Shown here in pieces: positions 17,179 to 26,403 of a stretch of DNA of 64,000 nt. A program made the translations under genes and the position numbers. The stretch is from Accumulibacter sp. (GTDB lineage Bacteria > Pseudomonadota > Gammaproteobacteria > Burkholderiales > Rhodocyclaceae). The notes under the pieces were generated by a model. It worked only from the letters and a program-made list of their open reading frames with translations. It was not told the origin of the DNA and ran no database searches. Where the stretch lies: NCBI RefSeq assembly GCF_036625195.1, contig NZ_JAZKUG010000001.1, positions 1,054,001-1,118,000 on the forward strand, in the 5' to 3' direction. Within the stretch, counting starts at the first letter, position 1. Each line of letters opens with the position of its first letter.

Positions 17179-20100
17179 TGCAGCCCCTGGTCGTCGCCCA
17201 ACAGGTGACGCAGGGCGTCGCCGACTTCCTGCGCACCGCGTTTCCGTCCACCACACCCGGCTTCATTGGGCTGCTCGAGCGTTTCCTTGCTGAGCGCGAC
17301 AACACGTTCAAGGGCCCATACCTGACGGTGCCGCTGCCGTTTCGGGCCGGGGCCAAACAGGACAAGCCGGCGTACCCATGGCTGCCGGACAGCTTCCATC
17401 CCCATGCCCACCAGACCAAGGCCTTCGCGCGTCTGACCGGCGAAGCGGCGCAATCCACGCTGGTTGCCACGGGCACGGGCTCCGGCAAGACAGAGGCATT
17501 TCTCTACCCGATCCTCGAGCATTGCCGCCAGGCCAAGGCGAGGGGCCAGCCGGGCATCAAGGCGCTCATCCTTTATCCAATGAACGCGCTGGCCTCGGAC
17601 CAGGCAGGCCGGCTCGCCAAGACCATCGTCACGACGCCGGCCCTGCAGGGCATTCGGGCCGGTCTCTACGTGGGCGACGCGCCGGAGGTGGAGTCCGATG
17701 CCGTGCAGCAGCTCGATGGCGACACCTTCTCGCTGATCACCGACCGCAACGTGCTGCGCGCGAACCCACCTGACATCTTGTTGACCAACTACAAGATGTT
17801 GGACTTCCTGCTGATGCGCGCAGCCGATGCGCCGCTTTGGGCACAGCAGCGGCCGGACACCCTGCGCTACCTGGTTGTGGACGAGCTGCACACCTTCGAT
17901 GGTGCCCAGGGCACCGACCTCGCTTGCCTGATCCGGCGCCTGAAAGGGCGGCTGAGCGCGGCTCCCGGGCAGCTGGTGTGTGTGGGTACCTCGGCCACCT
18001 TGGGCGATGGCGGCGCAGAGGGGTTACTGGGGTATGCGCGCGACGTGTTCGGCGAGACGCTGGACGCCGAAGCCGTGATCGGCGAAGACCGCATCTCCGT
18101 GGGCGACTACCTGGCCGATGCGGTCGTGGAACATACGCTCAGCCCGCAGCCGGCCGACGAGGAAAGGCTGGACCCGGCCGACTACAACGACCTGCACCGG
18201 TATATCGCGGCGCAGGCGGAACTCTGGTTTGGCGAGGCGTGCACTTCTGAGCAGGTGCACGACTTTGCCTGGCGGTGCGAACTGGGGCAGCGGCTCAAGT
18301 GCCACTTCGCCTTCCAGAACCTGCTGCGAGATCTGGACCGCCTGGGGCCCAAGTCGGTCCTTGTGGACGATCTGCTGGCGCTGTTGAACCGGCGCTTGCC
18401 CAAGCGGCAGGGAGCAGCGGCCAGCGAGCGGTTCACGCTGCTGTGGCTGGCCAGCCTGCTTTCGTTGGTCGCTCACGCCCGCAAGCCCGGGCACCAGGGC
18501 TTCTTCCTGCAGGTGAAGGTGGAGATCTGGTTGCGCGAACTGCGGCGCATGGTGGCCAAGCTCGATGCGCAGCCGGTGCTCCGGCATCACGACGATCTGG
18601 GCAGGGCCGATAAGGGCGACGTGCACCTGCCCGTCATCCACTGTCGCGACTGCCATGCGACTGGGTGGGGAGCCACGCTGCCCAAGACCAGCCCGAACCA
18701 GCTGCAGCCGGACCTGCGCGCCTTTTACAGTGCTTTCTTCGCCGAGGACGTGTCGACGCGCTTCCTGTTTCCAAAGACCGAGGCGGTCGATCGCCGCGTG
18801 TTCGAGCGCAAGCAGGTGTGCCCCAAGTGCGGCACGTTGCACCAGATGACGCAGCGCGGGTGTTCGCATTGCGGACATGACACCTTGCTGGCGGTTGACA
18901 TCACGGCCAACCTGAAGGAGGCCACACGCAACGGTGCCAAGTTCACCAAGTCGCACCACGACTGCCCCTACTGCGGCGGACACAGGACGCTGACCATCGT
19001 TGGCTCGCAGGCGGCGAGCCTTGCGGCAGTGATGGTGGGCCAGCTGTTCAGCAGCCGGTTCAACCAGGACAAGAAGCTCATCGCGTTCTCGGACTCGGTG
19101 CAAGACGCGGCGCACCGCGCCGGCTTTCTGGCCGCGCGCACCTGGCGCCTGAACTTGCGGCCGGCGCTGGCGCAGACCATCGCTGCGGCGGCCGAAGCCG
19201 GCCAGCCGCTGACGTTGGCCGAGCTGCCCAAGGCTTTCGAGCAGCGATGGCGCACGGCGCTGGGCGATGGGCACTACGTCGCGAACTTCCTGCCGCCGCA
19301 GCTGCACTGGATGCGCGACGTGGACACGCTGATGGAACAGGGCCAACTGCCCGAAGGCAGCCAGGTACCGGTGCAGATGGCGCAGGTGCTGCCCTGGGTG
19401 GTGAACGCCGAGTTCGGGCAGGACGCGCACGTGGGCCGCACCTTGGTCGCCACGGGCACGGCTTGTGTAACGCCCGTGGAAGATGCGCTGGCAACGGCGA
19501 CCGCATGGCTGCTGCCGAGGTTGTTGGAGCACGTGGACGTGCTCAAGGGTACCGAACCTGGCGAAGTCGACGTCTTCCTGCGCGGGCTGATCGGCGAGAT
19601 GCAGCGCATCGGCGCGTGGCGTGACCCAGGCCTGGCCTTCTATGCACGCATCGGCGGCCACCCGCAGGCCTATAGAAGGAACCCGAGTCAGGAGAAGATG
19701 CTGTCAGGCCCGAGGCCGCCGCGATTCTTGACAGTGCCCGAGTACCACCGGTGCATCAGCATCGAGCGTGACGAGTCGCGCGTATTCCGCGACTGGGCCT
19801 ACAAGGCGCTGCCCGAGCTGAACCTTCTGGCGCTTGGCGCAGAGCCCGTGGTGCGCGACGTGTACCGGGTGGCGCTTGACGCTCTCGCGCACGCAGGTCT
19901 CGCGGGGAACGAGCAGGCCCAGGACAAGCCCGGGATCCATGTCTGGGGCCTGGCACCTTCGGCATACAAGGTGGAACTGGGCGGCCGGAAGTGGCGCTGT
20001 GCCACATGTCAGAACGAGGTGGTTTCGGGCCTGGCTGAAGATTTCGATGAACAGCCCTGCCGGCGCACAGGCTGCAAGGGCATGCTGCATTCCGACGGCG

Positions 20101-23100
20101 GCTGGGGCGATTTCTACCGCAAGCTGTACCTCACCGCCGAGATCCAGCGGGTGGTGGCGCACGAGCACACCGGCCTGCTCCCGCGCGAGACGCGCGAGCG
20201 TGTGGAGCGCGACTTCAAGTCCGACACCGAGCTACCGGGCGGCATCAACGTGCTGTCTGCGACGCCGACGCTGGAGATGGGCATCGACATCGGCGACCTG
20301 TCGTCCACGTTGTTGTGTTCGGTGCCGCCGGCCCAGGCCAACTACGTGCAGCGTGCCGGCCGCGCGGGCCGCAGCACCGGCAATGCGCTGCTGATGACGA
20401 TGGCGGTGAGCAAGCCGCACGACCTGTACTTCTGGGGCGACCCGAAAGAGATGCTGGCCGGCAGCGTGGGCACGCCCGGCGTGTTCCTGAACGCGTCGGC
20501 GGTGCTCGAGCGGCAGCTCACGGCCTTCACGCTTGACTGCTGGGTGCGCGAATCCGGCAAGTCGGCGGTGATTCCGGGCGAGATCCGCGCGGTGTTCACC
20601 GCGATCCGCGGCCAGGCGATGTCGAAGTTTCCGTACCCGTGGCTCAATTTCGTGGAGCAACGCCGGGGGGAACTGCTGGACCGCTTTGTGCGCCTGTTCA
20701 ACCAGGGCGACCGCAACCCATTGAGCAAGACCACGGAAGCCTGGCTCTCGAAGTTTATCAATGGCGGCAATGACCAGCCAGGGTCGCTGGGCTGGAAAAT
20801 CATCGATAGGCTCAACGGCATCGCGAAAGATGTCGATGAGCTGAAGCGCCAGCGCGAGCGCACCGCCAAGGAGATCGACAAGCTCCAGGAGCTGGCCGTG
20901 CGCGGCGAGGAAGACGAGCAAGAGTTGAATCGGCTGATGCAGGAGCGCACCGCGCTCTCGCGCCTGGTCGGCAGCATCGAGGGCAAGGCCACGCTGAACG
21001 TCTTGACCGACGAGGGGCTGCTGCCGAACTACGCCTTCCCTGAGCAGGGGGTGTTGCTGCGGTCGATCATCGTCCGCGAAGCCAAGCCGGGCGGTGGCGC
21101 GCCAGACCCGCTGACTTTTGAATACGAACGGCCGAGCGCATCGGCCATCACCGAACTTGCCCCCAATAACACCTTCTACGCCGAAGGGCGAAGGGTGGTG
21201 GTGAACCAGGTGGACGTCTCGAAGATCAAGCCGGAGCCGTGGCGTTTCTGCCGGCAGTGCGCGTACACCGAGCCGCTGTCTTCGGGCGACCACCACTCGA
21301 CCTGCCCGCGCTGTGGCGACACGATGTGGCGCGACAGCGGGCGCGTGCACGAGATGCTGAAGCTCACCACGGTGTTCGCCCGGACACTGGACCGCGACAG
21401 CCGGATCGCAGACGACTCTGACGAGCGGCAACGTGGCTTCTACGTGCGCCAGGCGCTGGTGGACAGCCCGCCCGACTCCGTGCGCAAGGCTTACGTGATC
21501 GACAAGCCGGAGTTCCCGTTCGGCTTTGAATTCCTCGACCGCGTGACCTTCCGCGAAGTGAACTTCGGCGAGCAGACGCCGGACGCGTCGCCGATGACGA
21601 TTGCCGGGGCCGAGATGAACCGGCCCGGCTTCAGCATCTGCCCCGAGTGCGGCACGATCCAGCGGCGACGCAAGGCCGAGGAACTGTACCGCAACCACGC
21701 GCCCTATTGCTCGCGCCGCAAGAACCCGGAGGCCAGCACCCAGCAGTGCGTATTCCTGTATCGCGAGTTCGCGAGCGAAGGCATCCGCATGTTCCTGCCT
21801 GAGGTGGGGTTCGGCGACACCGAGGAGCGGCTGCTGAGCTTCGTTGCCGCGCTGGAACTGGGGCTGAGTAGACGCTTCCGCGGGGCGGTGGATCACCTGC
21901 GCATTGCGCTGGACATCCGCATGGCGGCGGGACAGGAGGTGCCGCGCTGCTACCTGGTGATCTACGACAGCGTGCCCGGCGGCACTGGCTACCTGAAGGA
22001 GCTGATGCGCGCGCCCGATCCTCTGCTCGAGGTGTTTGAGCTTGCGCTGCAGGCATTGAACGAATGCGTGTGCAATCAGGATGCCGATGCGGATGGCTGC
22101 TACCACTGCGTCTATGCGTATCACAACAGCTACGACCGAGAACACATCTCGCGGCGCATCGCCCAGAAGCTGTTGAGCGAAGTAATGCAGCACAAAGCGG
22201 CCTTGAAGCCGGTCGCCAACCTCTCGGGTGTGCAGACCGGCAATCACTTGTTCGACAGCACGCTGGAGAAGCGGTTTGTCGAAGCCCTGCGGCGCGAGCA
22301 CGCGGGCAAGCGTTACGGCCTGACCGAGGTGCTGTTCAAGGGCAAGCCGGGTTACCAGTTGCAGGCCGAGGGGCGGCGTTGGCGGTTAGAACTGCAGGTC
22401 AACCTGTCCGATGGTGATGGCGTCGTCGTCACGTGCAAGCCGGACTTCTTGTTTTGGCCTGATGACGGTGCCGACGACTTGCCCATCGCGGTTTTCCTGG
22501 ACGGCTGGCAGTTCCATCAGGAGACCATTGCCACCGATCTGGCCAAGCGCATGGCAGTGGTGAAGAGTGGCAAGTTCTCGGTCTGGACGCTGACGTGGGA
22601 CGACATCGACAGCGTGCTGCAGGGCAAGGAGTCGCTGACGGCATCGCCCTGGCCGACACTGCTGGCCGAAGGCGGCGCGAACGTCGTGCAAAAGATCTGC
22701 GAAGCGCAGGGGCTGAGCACCATCAATGGCTTCAAATCGCTGGCGCCCTTCATGCAGCTGCATCAACGCCTTAGCAACTGGCGTCACGACGACATGCGCA
22801 GGCTGGCATCGGGCTTGGCGATCGGCATGGTGATGCCGCCGGGCGACGCGGCCGCATTGGACGCCATGCGCCAGGGCGTGTTCTGGCGGCGGCTGGACGA
22901 ACTGGCGCTGCTGACAGACTTGCATCAGCACCGCATTGGGACACGGCATATGGGAACCGTGGTGCGGCTGGCCGCGGGCATTCAGCCGCACCAGTTGGCT
23001 CAGGTGATGAAGGGTAACGGCTCGCCAGAACATGAGCCGGTGGTGATTGCGGAGTGGGTGCCAGGCGCTGTACCCGACGGCGAGCGGCAGACCCGATGGC

Positions 23101-23519
23101 AGCAACTGTGGCAGAGCTTGAACCTGCTCTTGCCGCTACGGGCTGCTTGGGTCGGCGCAGCAGGCATGCCTGGGTTGGAAGCGCTGCAGAACGCCCCGGT
23201 GCTACAGGCGCAGCCGAGCGGCCTGCCGCCTGGGTGGGTGGAGGTGCTGGGCCTGGTGCTGCGAAATCTGCGGGCATGGGCAACTGCCCTGGCGGAGCTT
23301 GGACTTCAAGCGCCTATCGTCGGCTACGAGCTGCTGGACGAGATGGGACGGATCGTCGCCGAGGCTGAGATGGGGTGGGAAGCACAGCGCTTGGCCATCT
23401 TGCTGCCGGGGACTGGCGCCGATGCCAAGTTCGCAGCGGCCGGGTGGACGTGTTTCACGGCCGCCGAGGGTCCGGTGCCTATCGAACTGAAGAACAAACT
23501 GACGGAGGCCCACGCATGA
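17178..23519 (+). CDS. Giant DEAH helicase with zinc ribbons, DUF1998 and a Vsr/DUF559-like C-terminal domain
   Basis: 2113 residues. GTGSGKTEAF (motif I, ~97), DELH (~234), GTSATLGDGG (motif III). Zinc ribbons follow: CRDC, CPKCG/CSHCG, CPYCG (~490-600). Second RecA domain: TPTLEMGIDIGDL and QRAGRAGRS (~1030-1065). Further Cys pairs CRQC/CPRCG and CPECG (~1355-1480). DUF1998: YDSVPGGTGYL with a CVC...CYHC cluster (~1594-1650), as in MrfA-type helicases and in DISARM DrmB. The tail ~1700-1830 contains KPDFLFW, IAVFLDGWQFH and LAKRMAVVKSGKFSVWTLTW, resembling Vsr/DUF559 nucleases. It is effectively a DrmA-DrmB-like fusion plus a possible nuclease. It overlaps both neighbours. Confidence 0.88.
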   Translation: MQPLVVAQQVTQGVADFLRTAFPSTTPGFIGLLERFLAERDNTFKGPYLTVPLPFRAGAKQDKPAYPWLPDSFHPHAHQTKAFARLTGEAAQSTLVATGTGSGKTEAFLYPILEHCRQAKARGQPGIKALILYPMNALASDQAGRLAKTIVTTPALQGIRAGLYVGDAPEVESDAVQQLDGDTFSLITDRNVLRANPPDILLTNYKMLDFLLMRAADAPLWAQQRPDTLRYLVVDELHTFDGAQGTDLACLIRRLKGRLSAAPGQLVCVGTSATLGDGGAEGLLGYARDVFGETLDAEAVIGEDRISVGDYLADAVVEHTLSPQPADEERLDPADYNDLHRYIAAQAELWFGEACTSEQVHDFAWRCELGQRLKCHFAFQNLLRDLDRLGPKSVLVDDLLALLNRRLPKRQGAAASERFTLLWLASLLSLVAHARKPGHQGFFLQVKVEIWLRELRRMVAKLDAQPVLRHHDDLGRADKGDVHLPVIHCRDCHATGWGATLPKTSPNQLQPDLRAFYSAFFAEDVSTRFLFPKTEAVDRRVFERKQVCPKCGTLHQMTQRGCSHCGHDTLLAVDITANLKEATRNGAKFTKSHHDCPYCGGHRTLTIVGSQAASLAAVMVGQLFSSRFNQDKKLIAFSDSVQDAAHRAGFLAARTWRLNLRPALAQTIAAAAEAGQPLTLAELPKAFEQRWRTALGDGHYVANFLPPQLHWMRDVDTLMEQGQLPEGSQVPVQMAQVLPWVVNAEFGQDAHVGRTLVATGTACVTPVEDALATATAWLLPRLLEHVDVLKGTEPGEVDVFLRGLIGEMQRIGAWRDPGLAFYARIGGHPQAYRRNPSQEKMLSGPRPPRFLTVPEYHRCISIERDESRVFRDWAYKALPELNLLALGAEPVVRDVYRVALDALAHAGLAGNEQAQDKPGIHVWGLAPSAYKVELGGRKWRCATCQNEVVSGLAEDFDEQPCRRTGCKGMLHSDGGWGDFYRKLYLTAEIQRVVAHEHTGLLPRETRERVERDFKSDTELPGGINVLSATPTLEMGIDIGDLSSTLLCSVPPAQANYVQRAGRAGRSTGNALLMTMAVSKPHDLYFWGDPKEMLAGSVGTPGVFLNASAVLERQLTAFTLDCWVRESGKSAVIPGEIRAVFTAIRGQAMSKFPYPWLNFVEQRRGELLDRFVRLFNQGDRNPLSKTTEAWLSKFINGGNDQPGSLGWKIIDRLNGIAKDVDELKRQRERTAKEIDKLQELAVRGEEDEQELNRLMQERTALSRLVGSIEGKATLNVLTDEGLLPNYAFPEQGVLLRSIIVREAKPGGGAPDPLTFEYERPSASAITELAPNNTFYAEGRRVVVNQVDVSKIKPEPWRFCRQCAYTEPLSSGDHHSTCPRCGDTMWRDSGRVHEMLKLTTVFARTLDRDSRIADDSDERQRGFYVRQALVDSPPDSVRKAYVIDKPEFPFGFEFLDRVTFREVNFGEQTPDASPMTIAGAEMNRPGFSICPECGTIQRRRKAEELYRNHAPYCSRRKNPEASTQQCVFLYREFASEGIRMFLPEVGFGDTEERLLSFVAALELGLSRRFRGAVDHLRIALDIRMAAGQEVPRCYLVIYDSVPGGTGYLKELMRAPDPLLEVFELALQALNECVCNQDADADGCYHCVYAYHNSYDREHISRRIAQKLLSEVMQHKAALKPVANLSGVQTGNHLFDSTLEKRFVEALRREHAGKRYGLTEVLFKGKPGYQLQAEGRRWRLELQVNLSDGDGVVVTCKPDFLFWPDDGADDLPIAVFLDGWQFHQETIATDLAKRMAVVKSGKFSVWTLTWDDIDSVLQGKESLTASPWPTLLAEGGANVVQKICEAQGLSTINGFKSLAPFMQLHQRLSNWRHDDMRRLASGLAIGMVMPPGDAAALDAMRQGVFWRRLDELALLTDLHQHRIGTRHMGTVVRLAAGIQPHQLAQVMKGNGSPEHEPVVIAEWVPGAVPDGERQTRWQQLWQSLNLLLPLRAAWVGAAGMPGLEALQNAPVLQAQPSGLPPGWVEVLGLVLRNLRAWATALAELGLQAPIVGYELLDEMGRIVAEAEMGWEAQRLAILLPGTGADAKFAAAGWTCFTAAEGPVPIELKNKLTEAHA

Positions 23520-25618
23520 CGCTGGCACCCAAGATCGCTATGTCCGACGACTTCCTTAAGTCGTTCGCCGCAGTTCCGCGAGATCAGCAACAGGCTGTGC
23601 TGACCTTTGTGGCCAAGTTCCGCCAGAACCCGACGGCTTCTGGGATCAACTACGAGCGTATCCGCGACCCCGGTGACCCGAACATGCGGTCGGTGCGGGT
23701 GAACGACAACATCCGCGGCATCGTTCTGAAGCCGGATGTGGGTAACGTGTATTGCCTGCTGTGGGTCGACCGGCACGACGACGCCTATCAGTGGGCCAGA
23801 CGCCACCGAGTGGCGATTCACCCGGACGTCGGCAGCATCCAGATATATGCCATGGAAACGGCGGCGGCGTCCACAGAAGACCCGGTAGCCGCCACCGTGC
23901 CTGCAGCCGAGACGGGGATCTTTACGTGCTTGAAGGATCGGGAGATCCGGCGCCTGGGCGTGCCGGACGAGATGTTGGCCGCCGTGCGCGCCGTTGCATC
24001 GGACAAGGAACTGGAAGCGCTGGAGCAGCAACTGCCAGACGAGGCTTTTGAAGCCTTGTTCCTGTTCGCAGCGGGTGAGTCCTACGAGAAGATCGTTGCC
24101 GATCAAGCCGCGCCCGAGACGGTCGACCCGGCCGACTTCGTTGCGGCGCTGGATCGAGATACCACTAGGCGTCACTTTGTCGTGCTTACTGACGACAGCG
24201 ACTTGGAAGCCCTGCTCGCGGCTCCGCTGGAGCGCTGGCGCGTCTTTCTTCACCCCAGCCAGCGCAAGCTGGTCGAGCGGGAATGGTCGGGGCCAGTCAA
24301 GGTGACGGGCGGCGCGGGCACCGGCAAGACCGTCGTGGCCATGCACCGCACTGCGAGGCTCGCACGGCAGTTCGCTACGCTGCCGGGTCGGCCCGTGGTG
24401 TTTACGACGTTCACCAAGACGCTCTCGGACGACATTCGCCAGCACCTTGGGCTTCTATGCACGCCCCAGGAATTGCAGAAGATCCAAGTGGTGAACCTGG
24501 ATCAGTGGGCTTCCAGTGTGCTGCGGCGCTTCGGCTACAAGCCGGAGCTGCTGTACGACGAGAGTGCCAGGCGGAACTACTGGCAGGCGGCAATGTCGGC
24601 GATGCCTGCGTCTGCCGACCTGTCACAGCACTTCATGCGCGCTGAATACGAGCGCGTCGTGTTGCCGCAGGGCTGCGAGACCGCGGAGGAATATATGCGA
24701 GCCAGCCGCATCGGGCGAGGCGGGCAGTTGGGACGCGCTACCCGCAAGGCGATCTGGCCGGTATTTGCCGAGTACCGTGCCCAGTTGCACGGAGCGAATC
24801 TGCGCGAACCCGAAGAGGCGTTTCGTGATGCCAGGCGGCTTCTGGTTGGACAAGCAACTGAACTGGGCATCCGCGCGATGGTCGTCGACGAGGCGCAGGA
24901 CATCAGCGCTGCAGCGTTCGAGTTGATTCGGACAGCGGTACCGGTCGCGGCGAATGACCTGTTCATCGTCGGAGACGCACACCAGCGCATCTATCGGCAC
25001 AAGATCGTGCTCAGCCGAGTCGGCATCGAGGTTCGGGGACGGAGCCGAGGTCTGAAGGTCAATTACCGGACGACAGACGAGATCCGCCGCTGGGCCTGTG
25101 CGCAGCTCGAGGGCTGTGAGATCGATGACCTGGACGGCAATATCGACACATTGCGCGGCTATCGCTCTCTGACTCACGGCGATCGCCCGGATGTGATCGC
25201 ATCGTCGTCGCACCAAGAAGACGTCAAGCACATTCGAGCAATCCTGACGCAGCTCGCCGACGACTCGATCGAGCCACGCCAGGTGTGCATCGCGGCGCGC
25301 ACCAACGACGACGTCGACGCCGTCGTTGTTGGCCTGAAGAAGGCGGGAGTGGCCACGCTGCGGCTAGAGCGTTCGACGCCGGATGACCCAGCCATTTCAG
25401 GCGTTCGTGTGGCGACGATGCACCGCATCAAAGGACTTGAGTTCGGTGTGGTGATCATCGCTGCGTACAAGGGGGCAACGAATTACGCGGAGCTGTACGC
25501 GCGCGACGAGGATGCCGGCGTCTCGGGTGAGACGGCGACGGCTGAGCGATCGCTGCTGCACGTGGCTGCGACGCGCGCCAAACGGCATCTATTCGTCCTG
25601 ACCAGGGCAGCTCATTGA
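23516..25618 (+). CDS. UvrD-like SF1 helicase with RelE/ParE-like N-terminal domain
   Basis: 700 residues from the ATG at 23516, which overlaps the preceding stop (ATGA) and has GGAGG upstream. Residues ~1-110 (FLKSFAAVPRDQQQAVLTF, then YERI, MRSVRVNDNIRGIVLK, VYCLLWVDRHDDAYQWARRH) have the RelE/ParE toxin pattern. The helicase core follows: GGAGTGKTVVAMH (~264), DEAQD (~456), GDAHQRIYRHK (~483), NYRTTDEIRRWA, TMHRIKGLEF and VAATRAKRHLFV. It is shorter than UvrD/Rep. RelE-like domains fused to UvrD helicases are known; whether the domain cleaves RNA here is untested. It is the last gene of the six-gene operon. Confidence 0.86.
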   Translation: MTLAPKIAMSDDFLKSFAAVPRDQQQAVLTFVAKFRQNPTASGINYERIRDPGDPNMRSVRVNDNIRGIVLKPDVGNVYCLLWVDRHDDAYQWARRHRVAIHPDVGSIQIYAMETAAASTEDPVAATVPAAETGIFTCLKDREIRRLGVPDEMLAAVRAVASDKELEALEQQLPDEAFEALFLFAAGESYEKIVADQAAPETVDPADFVAALDRDTTRRHFVVLTDDSDLEALLAAPLERWRVFLHPSQRKLVEREWSGPVKVTGGAGTGKTVVAMHRTARLARQFATLPGRPVVFTTFTKTLSDDIRQHLGLLCTPQELQKIQVVNLDQWASSVLRRFGYKPELLYDESARRNYWQAAMSAMPASADLSQHFMRAEYERVVLPQGCETAEEYMRASRIGRGGQLGRATRKAIWPVFAEYRAQLHGANLREPEEAFRDARRLLVGQATELGIRAMVVDEAQDISAAAFELIRTAVPVAANDLFIVGDAHQRIYRHKIVLSRVGIEVRGRSRGLKVNYRTTDEIRRWACAQLEGCEIDDLDGNIDTLRGYRSLTHGDRPDVIASSSHQEDVKHIRAILTQLADDSIEPRQVCIAARTNDDVDAVVVGLKKAGVATLRLERSTPDDPAISGVRVATMHRIKGLEFGVVIIAAYKGATNYAELYARDEDAGVSGETATAERSLLHVAATRAKRHLFVLTRAAH

Positions 25619-25641
25619 GTTGCAGGAGGTCTGACCGCGCG

Positions 25642-25773
25642 GTGATGACACGGGCGATCATTGACGACGTGGCGAAGTTCCGTGCTCGGTCGGAAGAAAT
25701 GACTGCGACGATCGTCGAGCAACTAGGCGGGCGAGCTACATCGGGGATGCACGAGGCCACGCGTCGTGACTGA
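25642..25773 (+). CDS. Possible 42-43 residue small protein
   Basis: A GTG (25642) or ATG (25645) start 24 bases after the UvrD-like gene, encoding a mostly helical, charged peptide (IIDDVAKFRARSEEMTATIV). An AGGAGG at 25623-25628 is rather far upstream. It could be the last gene of the operon or a remnant. Confidence 0.3.
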   Translation: MMTRAIIDDVAKFRARSEEMTATIVEQLGGRATSGMHEATRRD

Positions 25774-25866
25774 TCAAGACCGAAGGGTCACACCGCTACG
25801 ATAGCTCGGGCAGAGCCGGGGGCTCTCTCAGGACAAGTAACACTTACGCGGGGGTGCTGTAGGATC

Positions 25867-26328
25867 ATGCCTATGGAAAACAATGATCGCCCCCTCACCC
25901 GAAAGCAGGAAGCATTCGCGCTCGCATTCGTTGAGCACAGGGATGCGACCGCTGCCTATCGCGCCGCCTATGAAGCGGAGAACATGGCTCCCGCCACAAT
26001 CTGGCGTGAAGCGTCTCTGCTCTTGGCACACCCAAAGGTAGCCGCTAGGATAAAGGAACTCCGCGCGCCGGTTGCGGCAAAGGTCCAACTGACCCTCGAA
26101 CAGCACCTGAGCGACCTCCAGCGGCTACGCGACGCAGCCCTTGCTGGTCAGAAGTATTCGGCAGCGGTGCAAGCCGAGATAGCGCGGGGCAAGGCCTCTG
26201 GGTTATACATCGAGCGTATCGAGCAGACAGGCAAGGATCGCGGCCCCCAGGAACTCTCCTTGACCCATGCTGCGAGCGCATCCCTCTGCCAGGCCCTGAA
26301 GGAAAGGCTCCACCGGAGAGATATGTGA
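25867..26328 (+). CDS. Phage terminase small-subunit-like protein
   Basis: 153 residues. The N-terminus LTRKQEAFALAFVEHRDATAAYRAAY followed by LLAHPKVAARIKEL is the usual helix-turn-helix start of terminase small subunits, which recognise phage DNA for packaging. No large terminase, portal or capsid gene is nearby, so it is either a relic of a prophage or reused as a DNA-binding protein. A start at the second methionine (25873) is equally possible. It converges with the resolvase gene. Confidence 0.72.
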   Translation: MPMENNDRPLTRKQEAFALAFVEHRDATAAYRAAYEAENMAPATIWREASLLLAHPKVAARIKELRAPVAAKVQLTLEQHLSDLQRLRDAALAGQKYSAAVQAEIARGKASGLYIERIEQTGKDRGPQELSLTHAASASLCQALKERLHRRDM

Positions 26329-26403
26329 AGCCGGCGAGACCATTCTGCCACCCATCAGACCCGGATGGCTGCGAAGATCCAAGGTGCCAACGAGAACGCG
26401 CCA

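Noticed and set aside
18024..22301. Long minus-strand open frames (545 and 689 codons) opposite the giant helicase
   Set aside because: They are mirror frames of a GC-rich gene with clear helicase motifs on the plus strand; their translations are Arg/His-rich with no family pattern.
2897..25618. Calling the operon canonical DISARM or BREX
   Set aside because: No PglZ, BrxC/PglY, BrxL or HKD phospholipase is present, and DUF1998 is fused to the helicase instead of encoded separately.
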